Shown here piece by piece: positions 57,601 through 64,000 of a stretch of DNA of 64,000 nucleotides. How positions within the stretch are numbered: the first letter of the stretch is position 1; each line of letters starts with the position of its first letter. The stretch comes from Burkholderiales bacterium (GTDB lineage: Bacteria > Pseudomonadota > Gammaproteobacteria > Burkholderiales > Ga0077523), in assembly GCA_022843925.1 (NCBI GenBank), contig JALHMS010000021.1, forward strand, positions 1-64,000. The letters are read 5' to 3'. Position numbers and translations under genes: made by a program. A model generated the notes under the pieces. It was not told the DNA's origin. It was given only the letters and a program-made list of their open reading frames with translations, and did no database searches.

Positions 57601-57844
57601 CCAGCTCGAATCCACCGGCGAGACCGCATCGGCCACCGCGCTGTACCAACGAGCCATCGAGATCGAATCGCTCACCGAGAACTTCTACCAGCGGCTGATG
57701 CATGTACAGGCCACTTCGGGAGCGCGGGCCGAAGCCCTGCAAACCTATCGACGCTGCCGCGACCTGCTCTCCATCGTGCTCGGCGTTCAACCCTCGGCGG
57801 CGACCCAGGCACTGTTCGAACGGATACGGGACGCGCAGCGATAG
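54611..57844 (+). CDS. MalT-like STAND ATPase regulator with C-terminal BTAD domain
   Basis: 1077 residues from a GTG at 54611 with GGGAGG six bases upstream; the frame is open to 54521. N-terminal STAND NTPase with Walker A GPPGAGKT (residues 42-49) and VVWYQVDAGDADPSSFFYF as in MalT, a Walker B-like LLVLDNVQEF, then a middle of tetratricopeptide-like helices (about 380-800), then a winged-helix DNA-binding domain (RIVTLGNFRVLQHDQPLRIGRKAPARLLDMLKVLV at about 830) and a BTAD helical domain ending LQTYRRCRDLLSIVLGVQPSAAT. Most MalT relatives end in a LuxR helix-turn-helix; this one has a SARP-type output. It stands alone; targets and inducer are unknown. Confidence 0.88.
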   Translation: MPKKHAAIAKISAPRLHGVVPRGRLFESLDRGVHGKAVWIAGPPGAGKTALVASYAEERHRDVVWYQVDAGDADPSSFFYFLSLTVPGRKARLPLLQPEYLADLDGFSDRFFRAYFAGLPTGALLVLDNVQEFPADSPLYGVLTRALAQLPPGMAVIAISRQDAPPELARLRANGDLHVLVWPELRLTLDETQRICQARSLRDPTLIESLHGRSGGWVAGLTLMLERVRRGGQTALDIETDTQDAIFDYFAGQIFRAAPEQDRQKLLRAAFAPRLTAALLCALTDDPEAGQLLDALYRRHLFTDRRRLAVSPSTADPTTQHPYAYQFHALFRAFLRGEAERVFTPAEMRSLMERTAALLEREGMVADAVDLYAEAQEWKGVEALVLRDAPALLQQGRWRTIVEWTDRLPNAVLNANPWLLTWTGKALVPIDQKAARDHLERAWEHFVAAGDRAGQLVTIAGIVWTHYFEAFATESMDRWIEPLEALLGEGGAFPSPSIELAAYSAFQLVTMFVKPSHPMLHPCALRLIDLMDTDVDVNERVSAAAFLVQYLDLVAQFDLAARVIEKVDRLTRTPELSPVGLVAWYTNRGYHFYITARHAEAMDTLDRAVAIAQANGLPQGEFSAHVFRAFAAAIENDIPTGLGAVRSQEKLLLPMWRVSVAQYHLSMSLLEQQRGHAEQAADHARRHLAAARTTAAPFFIIVWGSCGAGALAEAGHFQEARDLIDEVRTAREGTCYTCYDGVLLLDESYVDLLEHGEARALPRLREGLAWARRHNTPHFFRWLVRGIAPLLACALKHDIETDYVRSLIAAWRVKPTTRDATGWPWSLRIVTLGNFRVLQHDQPLRIGRKAPARLLDMLKVLVALGGEGIDVRRLSAIVWPDAEGDAAQASFTNALHRLRRLLGDDSLLDLREGRLSLDLDRCWVDVLAFEAWCRRLDAVTWYPPAGSPGDDPRAAADRLLDIYRGQFLPQEADSPWVIPVRERLRSQFERQIGRLGDQLESTGETASATALYQRAIEIESLTENFYQRLMHVQATSGARAEALQTYRRCRDLLSIVLGVQPSAATQALFERIRDAQR

Positions 57845-57881
57845 CGGGGCGCTGCAGGGCAGCCAGGATGGACCCCTCCTA

Positions 57882-57955
57882 CCGGCGGCGGCTTGGCCGC
57901 AGGGCGTACCAACAAGGGGAGGGCCCCTTGCATGTCCCCCGTCGATGCGCCACCC
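57882..57955. repeat. Dispersed palindromic repeat, third family
   Basis: Starts 37 bases after the regulator stop and matches 30481-30550 in inverted orientation (GCGGCTTGGCCGCAGGG, then CAAGGGGAGGGCCCCTTG, then CATGTCCCCC). The central CAAGGGG...CCCCTTG can form a hairpin. A half REP (CCCCTCCTAC) directly precedes it. Confidence 0.65.
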
Positions 57956-57980
57956 GCCTCGGGATCGACCCACGCTTTCC

Positions 57981-58072
57981 GTAGGAGCGGCCCATGGCCG
58001 CGAAAGCGTTGGTTCCTGTCGACGCGCTTCCAGGGCATCCGCCGCTTTCGGGGCCATGGGCCCCTCCTACAA
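57981..58072. repeat. Single REP pair
   Basis: One complete unit: TAGGAGCGGCCCATGGCCGC at the left, a spacer with GGTTCCTGTCGACGCGCTTCC, and the inverted GGGGCCATGGGCCCCTCCTAC at the right. It is the same element as the units of the 135-bp array, here as a single copy of about 92 bases. Confidence 0.88.
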
Positions 58073-58467
58073 ATGCATCCCTGGCGTCGCCACACTCTTG
58101 ACCAACCGCGCCTGTCGTGCATCGACTCAAGACTGATGACACCATCCGTCCCTGGTACAACCACCAGAACATGCAGCGGAACACGTGGCCACCCTGGCCG
58201 GCATGTGATGAGCGAAGCCTTCTCGAATGGTGCAGGGCGTGATCGGCGCGAACGATCTACGCACGTTCGCGCCTGCGAACCCATCCACGGGACCCGCCCC
58301 CATCCAAGCTGGATGATGGTCTCGACGTCCAGAAAGACACACCGACCATGCGCGGCGCGAAGCGATCAACGCGAGGGTGCGACCGCCGGCCTGTCAGGGT
58401 TCGCGCGTGTCCGTTCCCCGGAACGCGATCGACGAGTCAGTTATCACCGCGCCCATCGAGTCATCGA

Positions 58468-59520
58468 CTAAACCGCATGCGCCATCGACCTGGCACCTCG
58501 TCTTTCCCTGACCCCAAAAGCCAGCACTGCCAGGCCGAGGCCGATCATGGCCCAGGTGCCAGGTTCCGGCACCGGGATGGGAACTGCGGTGAACTCGGCG
58601 ACGTCGCCATTGCGAAAGGCGAGCTTGACGGGAAACGCGGTGAGGTCCTCCGAATCGAAGGTGGGAACGATGTCGGTGACCGCCACCTCTCGGGAGTCCG
58701 CGGCGCAGAACGCCACATGAGCGCCGCCCTGGAAGCTGCCGAGCGTTCCGCAGGCGTCCGTCGAGACCGTCATGTTGCCGAACCCCGTGGGCAACGTGAT
58801 GCCGTCGAAAGTCACCGCATCCGACAGCATGGTGTAGCGGTAGCCGTTGGCGGTGGGTGGATCGACCCAGACACCCGACGAGGCGACGATGCGGAAGCCG
58901 CCGCCATCGAGGCGCTGTTCGTCATTGGGCAGGATCGGGTTCTCCTGGCTTGCGCCAGGCGGCGCGGAACTCTCGGTCACGGGAAGACTGTAGTAGCCAT
59001 TGATGAACGTCGATCGGGACGTCCCGGCGGTACCCTCGAAATTGGAGTAGGTGATGATCGAGGCATAGGGGACATGGCCACCCATGCCGGCGAGAGACCC
59101 GGTACCACCGATCGGCGTGACGAAGCCCTTTTCCGTCCAGGTACCGTCGCCGTTGGCGAAGAAATCGGTGACGGTGACCGTCGCGTCGAAGGAATCGCCG
59201 GAGGGGACGTTCCTGGTGAAGCCATTGCTCACGATGTTGCCGGGATACGCCCCGAGGCTGGTGTCGTAGACCATGGTCAGCAATCCCGGGCCGGGAACAT
59301 GCGTGAGATGCGCCGGCAACGTCCCTTCGCTGATCACCGTGAAGTAGTTCTCGACCTGGAACCGGGTCGGGCCGATTGCCACCGTGCTGAAAACGTTGTT
59401 CGTGATCACACGATCCACCGGATAGCGAATGTCCGGGGTCGCCGTCGCCACGCCCGCCGACAGCATCGTCGCAGCGACTGCGACAATGGTGCATTGCAAG
59501 GACTTCATCAACGACTTCAT
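58468..59520 (-). CDS. PEP-CTERM sorted exoprotein
   Basis: 350 residues from the ATG at 59520 with GGAGGAGA upstream. Signal peptide (CTIVAVAATMLSAGVATA), a beta-rich secreted body with no known domain, and a classical sorting tail from residue 317: VPEPGTWAMIGLGLAVLAFG followed by VRERRGAR. It should be anchored or released at the surface after processing by the exosortase of the eps locus about 44 kb away. Function unknown. Confidence 0.88.
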   Translation of the reverse strand: MKSLMKSLQCTIVAVAATMLSAGVATATPDIRYPVDRVITNNVFSTVAIGPTRFQVENYFTVISEGTLPAHLTHVPGPGLLTMVYDTSLGAYPGNIVSNGFTRNVPSGDSFDATVTVTDFFANGDGTWTEKGFVTPIGGTGSLAGMGGHVPYASIITYSNFEGTAGTSRSTFINGYYSLPVTESSAPPGASQENPILPNDEQRLDGGGFRIVASSGVWVDPPTANGYRYTMLSDAVTFDGITLPTGFGNMTVSTDACGTLGSFQGGAHVAFCAADSREVAVTDIVPTFDSEDLTAFPVKLAFRNGDVAEFTAVPIPVPEPGTWAMIGLGLAVLAFGVRERRGARSMAHAV

Positions 59521-59757
59521 GCAGGGTCTCCTCCGGGTTTCAGGACTGCCTTGGGGTTGAAAGAACCGGATGCCTCGGCGCACTTCGTCCGAGGCGCCGG
59601 GAAGCCTGTTCGGCCGGCGCGGCGCACGACCCGACGCTGCGAGAGCGCCACTTCGAGCGCCGCGGAAGCGCCCGCCGGCGCTGCGGAATCACCGCAACGA
59701 AGCGGGTGCCCAGTGTACGGGCCAGACTTCCATCCCGGCAATCGTGCGCACCTTGCG

Positions 59758-60405
59758 CTATTTGAATGCCATGGACAGCAGTTCGGAGGATGTCTTTTCG
59801 CCGAAGCTGTTGCGATAGACGGTCTTGACGACGAACGGCTTCCCCGAAGCCGTGACCGCGAACCAGTCCGTCCCTTCCTCCTTTCCCGAAAATGCGGCGC
59901 CCTTGGCATCCTTGCCCTTGATGCGCCCGGTGAACGCGATCCTGTAGGCATCGAACTCGCCCCCCGGGACCTTGATCCGTTCCATCTTCTCGACAACGCG
60001 ATCCTGGGTGACGTCGGCCGAGAATGTCTCTCCGGTCACGGTGAAGGACGTGGACCACTTCCGCCCCTTGGTGAGCGGCAGGGAGAGGGCGTTCAAGGGC
60101 GGCGAGAACGTGCACTGCTGTCCGTTGGCGAGGCACACACTGGCCGAGAGGGCAAAGCTCGCCCGGTCCACCGTGGTCTCGTAGGCCCGCTCCGGCGTCC
60201 TGCTGGAGATCCGCACCTCCTGGTCCGTCACCTCCACAGCCTCTTCGTCGACACGCAGCACCTTCGATCCAAGCGTCCACTGGAACGACTTCTTGTCACC
60301 CACCTCCCAGGGTTGGATGGAATCCACCTTCTGCGCCAAGGCTCCAAAGGTCGTGAAAACGGTGGCGGAGAGAACGAATGCCGCTGCGGCGGTGCCTTGC
60401 TTCAT
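59758..60405 (-). CDS. Small exported protein of unknown function
   Basis: 215 residues from the ATG at 60405 with GAGGAGAT upstream. Signal peptide (GTAAAAFVLSATVFTTFGALAQ), then a beta-rich domain (WEVGDKKSFQWTLGSKVLRVDEEAVEVTD ... KVPGGEFDAYRIAFTGRIKGKD ... TDWFAVTASGKPFVVKTVYRN). This pattern resembles the DUF3108-like group of periplasmic beta-sandwich proteins, but the match is only by eye. It follows the caspase gene by 171 bases and precedes the PEP-CTERM gene, all on the minus strand. Confidence 0.7.
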   Translation of the reverse strand: MKQGTAAAAFVLSATVFTTFGALAQKVDSIQPWEVGDKKSFQWTLGSKVLRVDEEAVEVTDQEVRISSRTPERAYETTVDRASFALSASVCLANGQQCTFSPPLNALSLPLTKGRKWSTSFTVTGETFSADVTQDRVVEKMERIKVPGGEFDAYRIAFTGRIKGKDAKGAAFSGKEEGTDWFAVTASGKPFVVKTVYRNSFGEKTSSELLSMAFK

Positions 60406-60576
60406 GAACGATCTCCTCTGGTCCGAGTGGGGGAGTACCCAGCATAGAGAGTCGCCCCTTACAAATCGGTTACCAATTCGAGACAGCAACCCCCATAGGT
60501 TGACCGCAGACTCTCGCCCGCCTCCCCGCTCATGCCGAGGAAGGGCACAAGGGGTGTAGGGGCCAGGCCGCCGCTT

Positions 60577-62337
60577 TCACGGAAGCGTCCTCGCGACTCG
60601 GAAACCCAGGTTGCTGTCACGAACGGCCGGCGTGTACCTGTAGCGGTAGGCCGAGCGCACGCTCTCGGCCCCGTTGTACCAGGAGCCGCCGCGCACCACG
60701 CGATGCTTACACCCTGAGCCAGTGGACGCACTGCCATCCGTCGGCGCTCCTGCGTAGCTTGCCTCGTAGCAGTCCTGCGTCCATTCCCACACGTTCCCGG
60801 TCATGTCGTGCAGGCCATAGCCATTGCTCGGCTTCGTGCCGACTCGATGTGTCGTGCCTCCGCCGTTCTTGTTGTACCAAGCCACGGTTTCCGCATGGCT
60901 CCCGCCACAGTACTCTTCCGGCGGCGCACCCCCACGACATCCGTACTCCCACTCCGATTCACTCGGAGGCCGGTAGGGGCCTCCCGCACCACCTCCGACC
61001 TTCTCGTTCAGCTTCGTCACATACGCCTGGACGTCCTCCCAGCTGACTTTCTCCACTGGGCAGTCATCGCCGCATCCCTTGAAGCGGCTCGGGTTGCTTC
61101 CCATCACCGCACGCCACTGACCTTGCGTCACTTCGTACTTCCCCAGAGCAAAGCGACCAACGGTCACCCGGTGCTGAGGGCGCTCGTTGTCATCACCCTT
61201 CCCCGCAGGACTCCCCATCAGAAAGCTGCCGCTGGGTATCACCACCATCTCCGGACAGTCAGCGCACTCCCGGAACGTCTGCCCGTCCTGATACTTGCCC
61301 GAGGCCTGCGACGACGGCACCACTGTGACGGCAGACTGCGCCGTTGGCGGCACCGCCACCGGTGCTGGAGAAACCGCCACGCCCGCTCTCGGGGTCTCCA
61401 GACTCTTCTTTCTTGCACGCGCTATCGACGCAAATCGCCCCGCCCCGCATTCCGACAGATACGCGTCGTAACCCTCCACCGTGTTCATCAGCTTCGCCTC
61501 CTGCCACAACGCCTCGTCGGCTGCGCAAGGCGCCGCAGGTTTCGGATCCGGGTCGGGGCCCGACCCTCGGCGGAAGTAGAACGTCCCCACCGACTGGTCG
61601 TAGATGGCGGGCATCTGCTCATGCCCCACGCTCTCGGCAAGTCGCGTCACCTCGTCCTTCACAAGCCGCACCACTTCGTGCACGGGCTGGCCGCCCTTTT
61701 CGATCTCCCGCACGAACACGCGGGTGAACACGCCGTAGGGAGACGGATCGTCGGCACGCAAACGGTCGAGCGCGCGCTGCCCGGCCCCCGCCGAGTAGAT
61801 GATCATCTGCCCCTTCACCGCAGCAGCCGCCGGCACGAGGCCCCGAGTTGCGACGTTCCGGGTTCTGCCCTCGAACGGGTTGTCCCGACAGGCGTCGATG
61901 ATCACCAGCGAGAACCGCGGCTTCTGTTGTGCGAGACCGCTCAGCACGCGCTGCAGCGGCAGGGCATCGTTGGCGATGCGCTCGTCGTTGTCGTCGCGAA
62001 TGTCGATGGGCAGCAGATAGTTCACGCCGTCGAGTTCCACGGCATGCCCCGCATACGAGAACACCGCCTCGTCGCCACCGACGATACCCGCGCGAAATCT
62101 ACGCAGGGCCTCGTTCATGGCCTCCCGGTCTGCATCCAGTACAAGCGTCACCCGGAACCCGGAGTCCTCGAGCGCCTTGGCCATCGCTTTGGCGTCCGCC
62201 CGCGCGTTCTTGAGTCGGGCGACGTTGGCGTACGTGTCATTGCCGATCACGAGTGCCACGCGCGCCGCATGCGCCGAGGTGGCAAACACGCTGATGAGGA
62301 TGACAATCAGTGCAAGAGAGTGAAAATGAAGGCGCAT
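60577..62337 (-). CDS. Exported caspase-like peptidase fused to an FGE/SUMF domain
   Basis: 586 residues. Signal peptide (LALIVILISVFATSAHA), caspase (peptidase C14) domain about 26-260 with the catalytic pair His98 in FSYAGHAVELDGVNYLLP and Cys150 in LVIIDACRDNPF, a linker with Pro/Val/Ala repeats (305-345), and a C-terminal FGE/SUMF fold about 355-585 (MVVIPSGSFLMGSP, KYEVTQGQWRAVMGSNPS, PVEKVSWEDVQAYVTKLN, GNVWEWTQDCYE, HRVVRGGSWYN, NLGFRVART). The cysteines that make FGE a sulfatase-activating enzyme are absent from the GGSWYNG and RSAYRYR positions, so this is more likely a structural or ligand-binding copy. The operon partner is the DUF4384 gene 52 bases upstream. Substrate unknown. Confidence 0.9.
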   Translation of the reverse strand: MRLHFHSLALIVILISVFATSAHAARVALVIGNDTYANVARLKNARADAKAMAKALEDSGFRVTLVLDADREAMNEALRRFRAGIVGGDEAVFSYAGHAVELDGVNYLLPIDIRDDNDERIANDALPLQRVLSGLAQQKPRFSLVIIDACRDNPFEGRTRNVATRGLVPAAAAVKGQMIIYSAGAGQRALDRLRADDPSPYGVFTRVFVREIEKGGQPVHEVVRLVKDEVTRLAESVGHEQMPAIYDQSVGTFYFRRGSGPDPDPKPAAPCAADEALWQEAKLMNTVEGYDAYLSECGAGRFASIARARKKSLETPRAGVAVSPAPVAVPPTAQSAVTVVPSSQASGKYQDGQTFRECADCPEMVVIPSGSFLMGSPAGKGDDNERPQHRVTVGRFALGKYEVTQGQWRAVMGSNPSRFKGCGDDCPVEKVSWEDVQAYVTKLNEKVGGGAGGPYRPPSESEWEYGCRGGAPPEEYCGGSHAETVAWYNKNGGGTTHRVGTKPSNGYGLHDMTGNVWEWTQDCYEASYAGAPTDGSASTGSGCKHRVVRGGSWYNGAESVRSAYRYRYTPAVRDSNLGFRVARTLP

Positions 62338-62389
62338 GGTCTCGACAGGATCGCGTGGTGGGGGCGGCGCAAGGCAAGGGCCGTTCGGT

Positions 62390-63865
62390 TCAGCGTGGCT
62401 TCGTGGTGTACGACAGCGTCGCCTCGACCACCGAGGAATTCTTCTGGTCGCGCTTCTTCACGACCAGCGCCCGGGTGTGCGCCACAGCCTGCGTGACGTT
62501 GCCTTCACTGCCTTCGACGTCGTAGTAGCCGGAGTTTCGGTGGTACCGCACTCGAGGCAACTGCGCAGCATCGAACCTTTGCGTGCTCGCGAAGACCTGG
62601 AGGTGTTCGATGCCGAACGGCTGTTGCACCTCGAACTCACCGATCACCTCGTGGTGGTTCCCGGAAGTGGGCGGCAGGTATCTCACGAAGCGATCGGCCT
62701 GCCCGGCCCAACCCTCGGGTGCGGGGTCATCGGCCGGGTTGCCGATCAGCGGGAGCAGGTACGCGAACTGCCCATCGGGCAGCACCACGTTGCCTACGAT
62801 GTAGTAGTACACCGGTTCGTTCGAACGCACGAGTAGCCGCACTGTCTCGCCCGCACGTAACAGCAACTCGCGTCCGCCGCGGTCGGTGGCGAGTTCCACC
62901 TTGAACTCGTTGGAGGTCACCATGCCCGCGCGCAGGATGTTCTCGAGGCTGGGTGCGCGAGGCTTCACCTCGAGCCCGGCGAACGCTTGCGGGTGCAGGC
63001 GCACCGTGCGCACGGCGGCGATGCCGCCCTCGGAACGTCGGCGCAGTTCCAGGACGACCTCGATCTGCCCACCCTCCACCAAGCGGTAGTCCCCCTTTGC
63101 CGTGAGCGCAGCGCCTGCACGACGGCCGCCTTCCGCGAGAAGCGCCTGCGAGAATGCCGCCGAAAAATCCGTCACCTCGTGGCTGCCGCCTGAGAGCACG
63201 GGCTGGAAGCTGGCGAGCGTCCCGTCGACATCCTCCAGCAGCAGGTGCGCGGCGAGCCCCATCGAATCGACGCTCTGCTCCAGGCGGGCGCGCTGCGCGA
63301 GCAGTGCCGCCTCGCTCCCGGGGGCTTCCACCACAGTGTCGCCCAGCGCCGCCGCCACGAGGCCGTGATCGAGGATCTCGCGCCGCGTCGCCAGTGGCCG
63401 CCCGATCAGTTCGTAGAGCTGGCGCCCTTCCTTCGCTGATTCGAGCACTGTGGATGCCGCTGTGAACTCGGCGTTCAGTTCGTTCAGCTTGCGCCGGTAC
63501 AGCGGCAGCGCGACGGGGCCCTCCAGCATGGCCCGAGCACCATGGCGTTCGGTGCCGCCGGGCGGTTGAGGATAGCGCAGACCGAGCAACGGAAGGTCTG
63601 CAGCGGTACGACGCATCACGCGCGATCCGCAGTCCTCCGCCTGCCGACCGGACACGCGGGTGCACGCCTCGACCACCGACTGCACGCGCACCTGGATCTG
63701 CGTCACCAGTTCGGCTGCGGCGCGATGGCGGGCTTCGGCGAGTGTGGCGCTGCAGCCGTCGGCGTCGAGGGCTGAGGCGGTTCCGGCCATCAGCCAAAGT
63801 AGGGCGAAGACGATGAGCTTCGCGACGGAACGCGCACTTCCTGTGCTCGGCTGCACACCCTTCAT
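62390..63865 (-). CDS. Exported DUF4384 protein, partner of the caspase gene
   Basis: 491 residues from the ATG at 63865 with GGGAAG upstream. Signal peptide (LIVFALLWLMAGTASA), a mainly helical N-terminal half of no known family, a beta-rich part around residues 190-300 (DYRLVEGGQIEVVLELRRR), then a DUF4384 domain at about 330-435 (FKVELATDRGGRELLLRAGETVRLLVRSNEPVYYYIV ... YLLPLIGN). DUF4384 is repeatedly found fused or next to caspase-like domains. It probably forms the other half of a periplasmic module. The gene comes first in the pair. Confidence 0.85.
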   Translation of the reverse strand: MKGVQPSTGSARSVAKLIVFALLWLMAGTASALDADGCSATLAEARHRAAAELVTQIQVRVQSVVEACTRVSGRQAEDCGSRVMRRTAADLPLLGLRYPQPPGGTERHGARAMLEGPVALPLYRRKLNELNAEFTAASTVLESAKEGRQLYELIGRPLATRREILDHGLVAAALGDTVVEAPGSEAALLAQRARLEQSVDSMGLAAHLLLEDVDGTLASFQPVLSGGSHEVTDFSAAFSQALLAEGGRRAGAALTAKGDYRLVEGGQIEVVLELRRRSEGGIAAVRTVRLHPQAFAGLEVKPRAPSLENILRAGMVTSNEFKVELATDRGGRELLLRAGETVRLLVRSNEPVYYYIVGNVVLPDGQFAYLLPLIGNPADDPAPEGWAGQADRFVRYLPPTSGNHHEVIGEFEVQQPFGIEHLQVFASTQRFDAAQLPRVRYHRNSGYYDVEGSEGNVTQAVAHTRALVVKKRDQKNSSVVEATLSYTTKPR

Positions 63866-64000
63866 GGTCGCTTCCCGAAAGATTGCGATAGCTCGCGTTG
63901 CCGCACAGTCGGGCACTGGCGGCAGGGAGTCAAGGGCCGAGCCGTCAATTCCACCGGTCGGGGTCCCGGTGGCCGGGGGCCGCGGGGATCCAGAGTCGTA

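Overview
The window is GC-rich (about two thirds G+C by eye) and reads as an environmental betaproteobacterium of the Rhodocyclales/Burkholderiales/Nitrosomonadales type. The main support is a type B exosortase exopolysaccharide locus (XrtB with EpsD, EpsE, EpsF, EpsG and EpsI) together with proteins ending in PEP-CTERM sorting tails. Other supporting traits are a class II (B12-dependent) ribonucleotide reductase and abundant REP-like palindromic repeats. No rRNA, tRNA or CRISPR array was recognised.

Layout. 1-21 kb is one exopolysaccharide locus, almost all on the minus strand and therefore transcribed right to left. In transcription order it encodes EpsD, a polyprenyl-phosphate sugar transferase, EpsE (outer-membrane export), EpsF (chain length), EpsG (ATPase/kinase), exosortase XrtB, EpsI, a Wzx-type flippase, a Wzy/WaaL-type polymerase/ligase, four glycosyltransferases with an embedded glycoside hydrolase, a methyltransferase, and the start of GDP-mannose dehydratase. 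A beta-helix exoprotein is on the plus strand. The flippase and polymerase genes are visibly less GC-rich than the rest. A trypsin-like protease with a VPEP tail, a likely exosortase substrate, sits just upstream at 21-22 kb.

22-31 kb holds a 135-bp tandem array of inverted REP pairs, a GT-B-like glycosyltransferase, scattered REP copies, nrdJ interrupted by a 384-residue intein directly before its active-site cysteine, an outer-membrane barrel protein and a DUF2177 membrane protein. 31-43.4 kb holds a P-type cation ATPase, a SOUL haem-binding protein, a diguanylate cyclase and a 1524-residue CHASE/PAS/GAF sensor kinase. The ATPase and the kinase genes are each followed at once by a tandem array of a 130-bp repeat (8 and 10 units), and the two arrays are homologous.

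43.5-50.5 kb is a peptide-type ABC importer operon (two permeases, a frameshifted substrate-binding protein, two ATPases) convergent with a LysR regulator. 50.9-58 kb carries an OprO/OprP-type porin behind a near-consensus Pho box with a matching -10 element, two paralogous lipoproteins, and a MalT-like STAND regulator with a C-terminal BTAD domain. 58.4-64 kb, on the minus strand, carries a PEP-CTERM protein, a small exported protein, an exported caspase-FGE fusion and its DUF4384 partner.

How the genes work together: the left third builds, polymerises and exports an exopolysaccharide and sorts PEP-CTERM proteins to the surface. The right part is mainly nutrient import and signalling. The least understood pieces are the exported caspase/DUF4384 pair, the non-canonical intein end, and the REP-pair arrays whose stems show compensatory changes.
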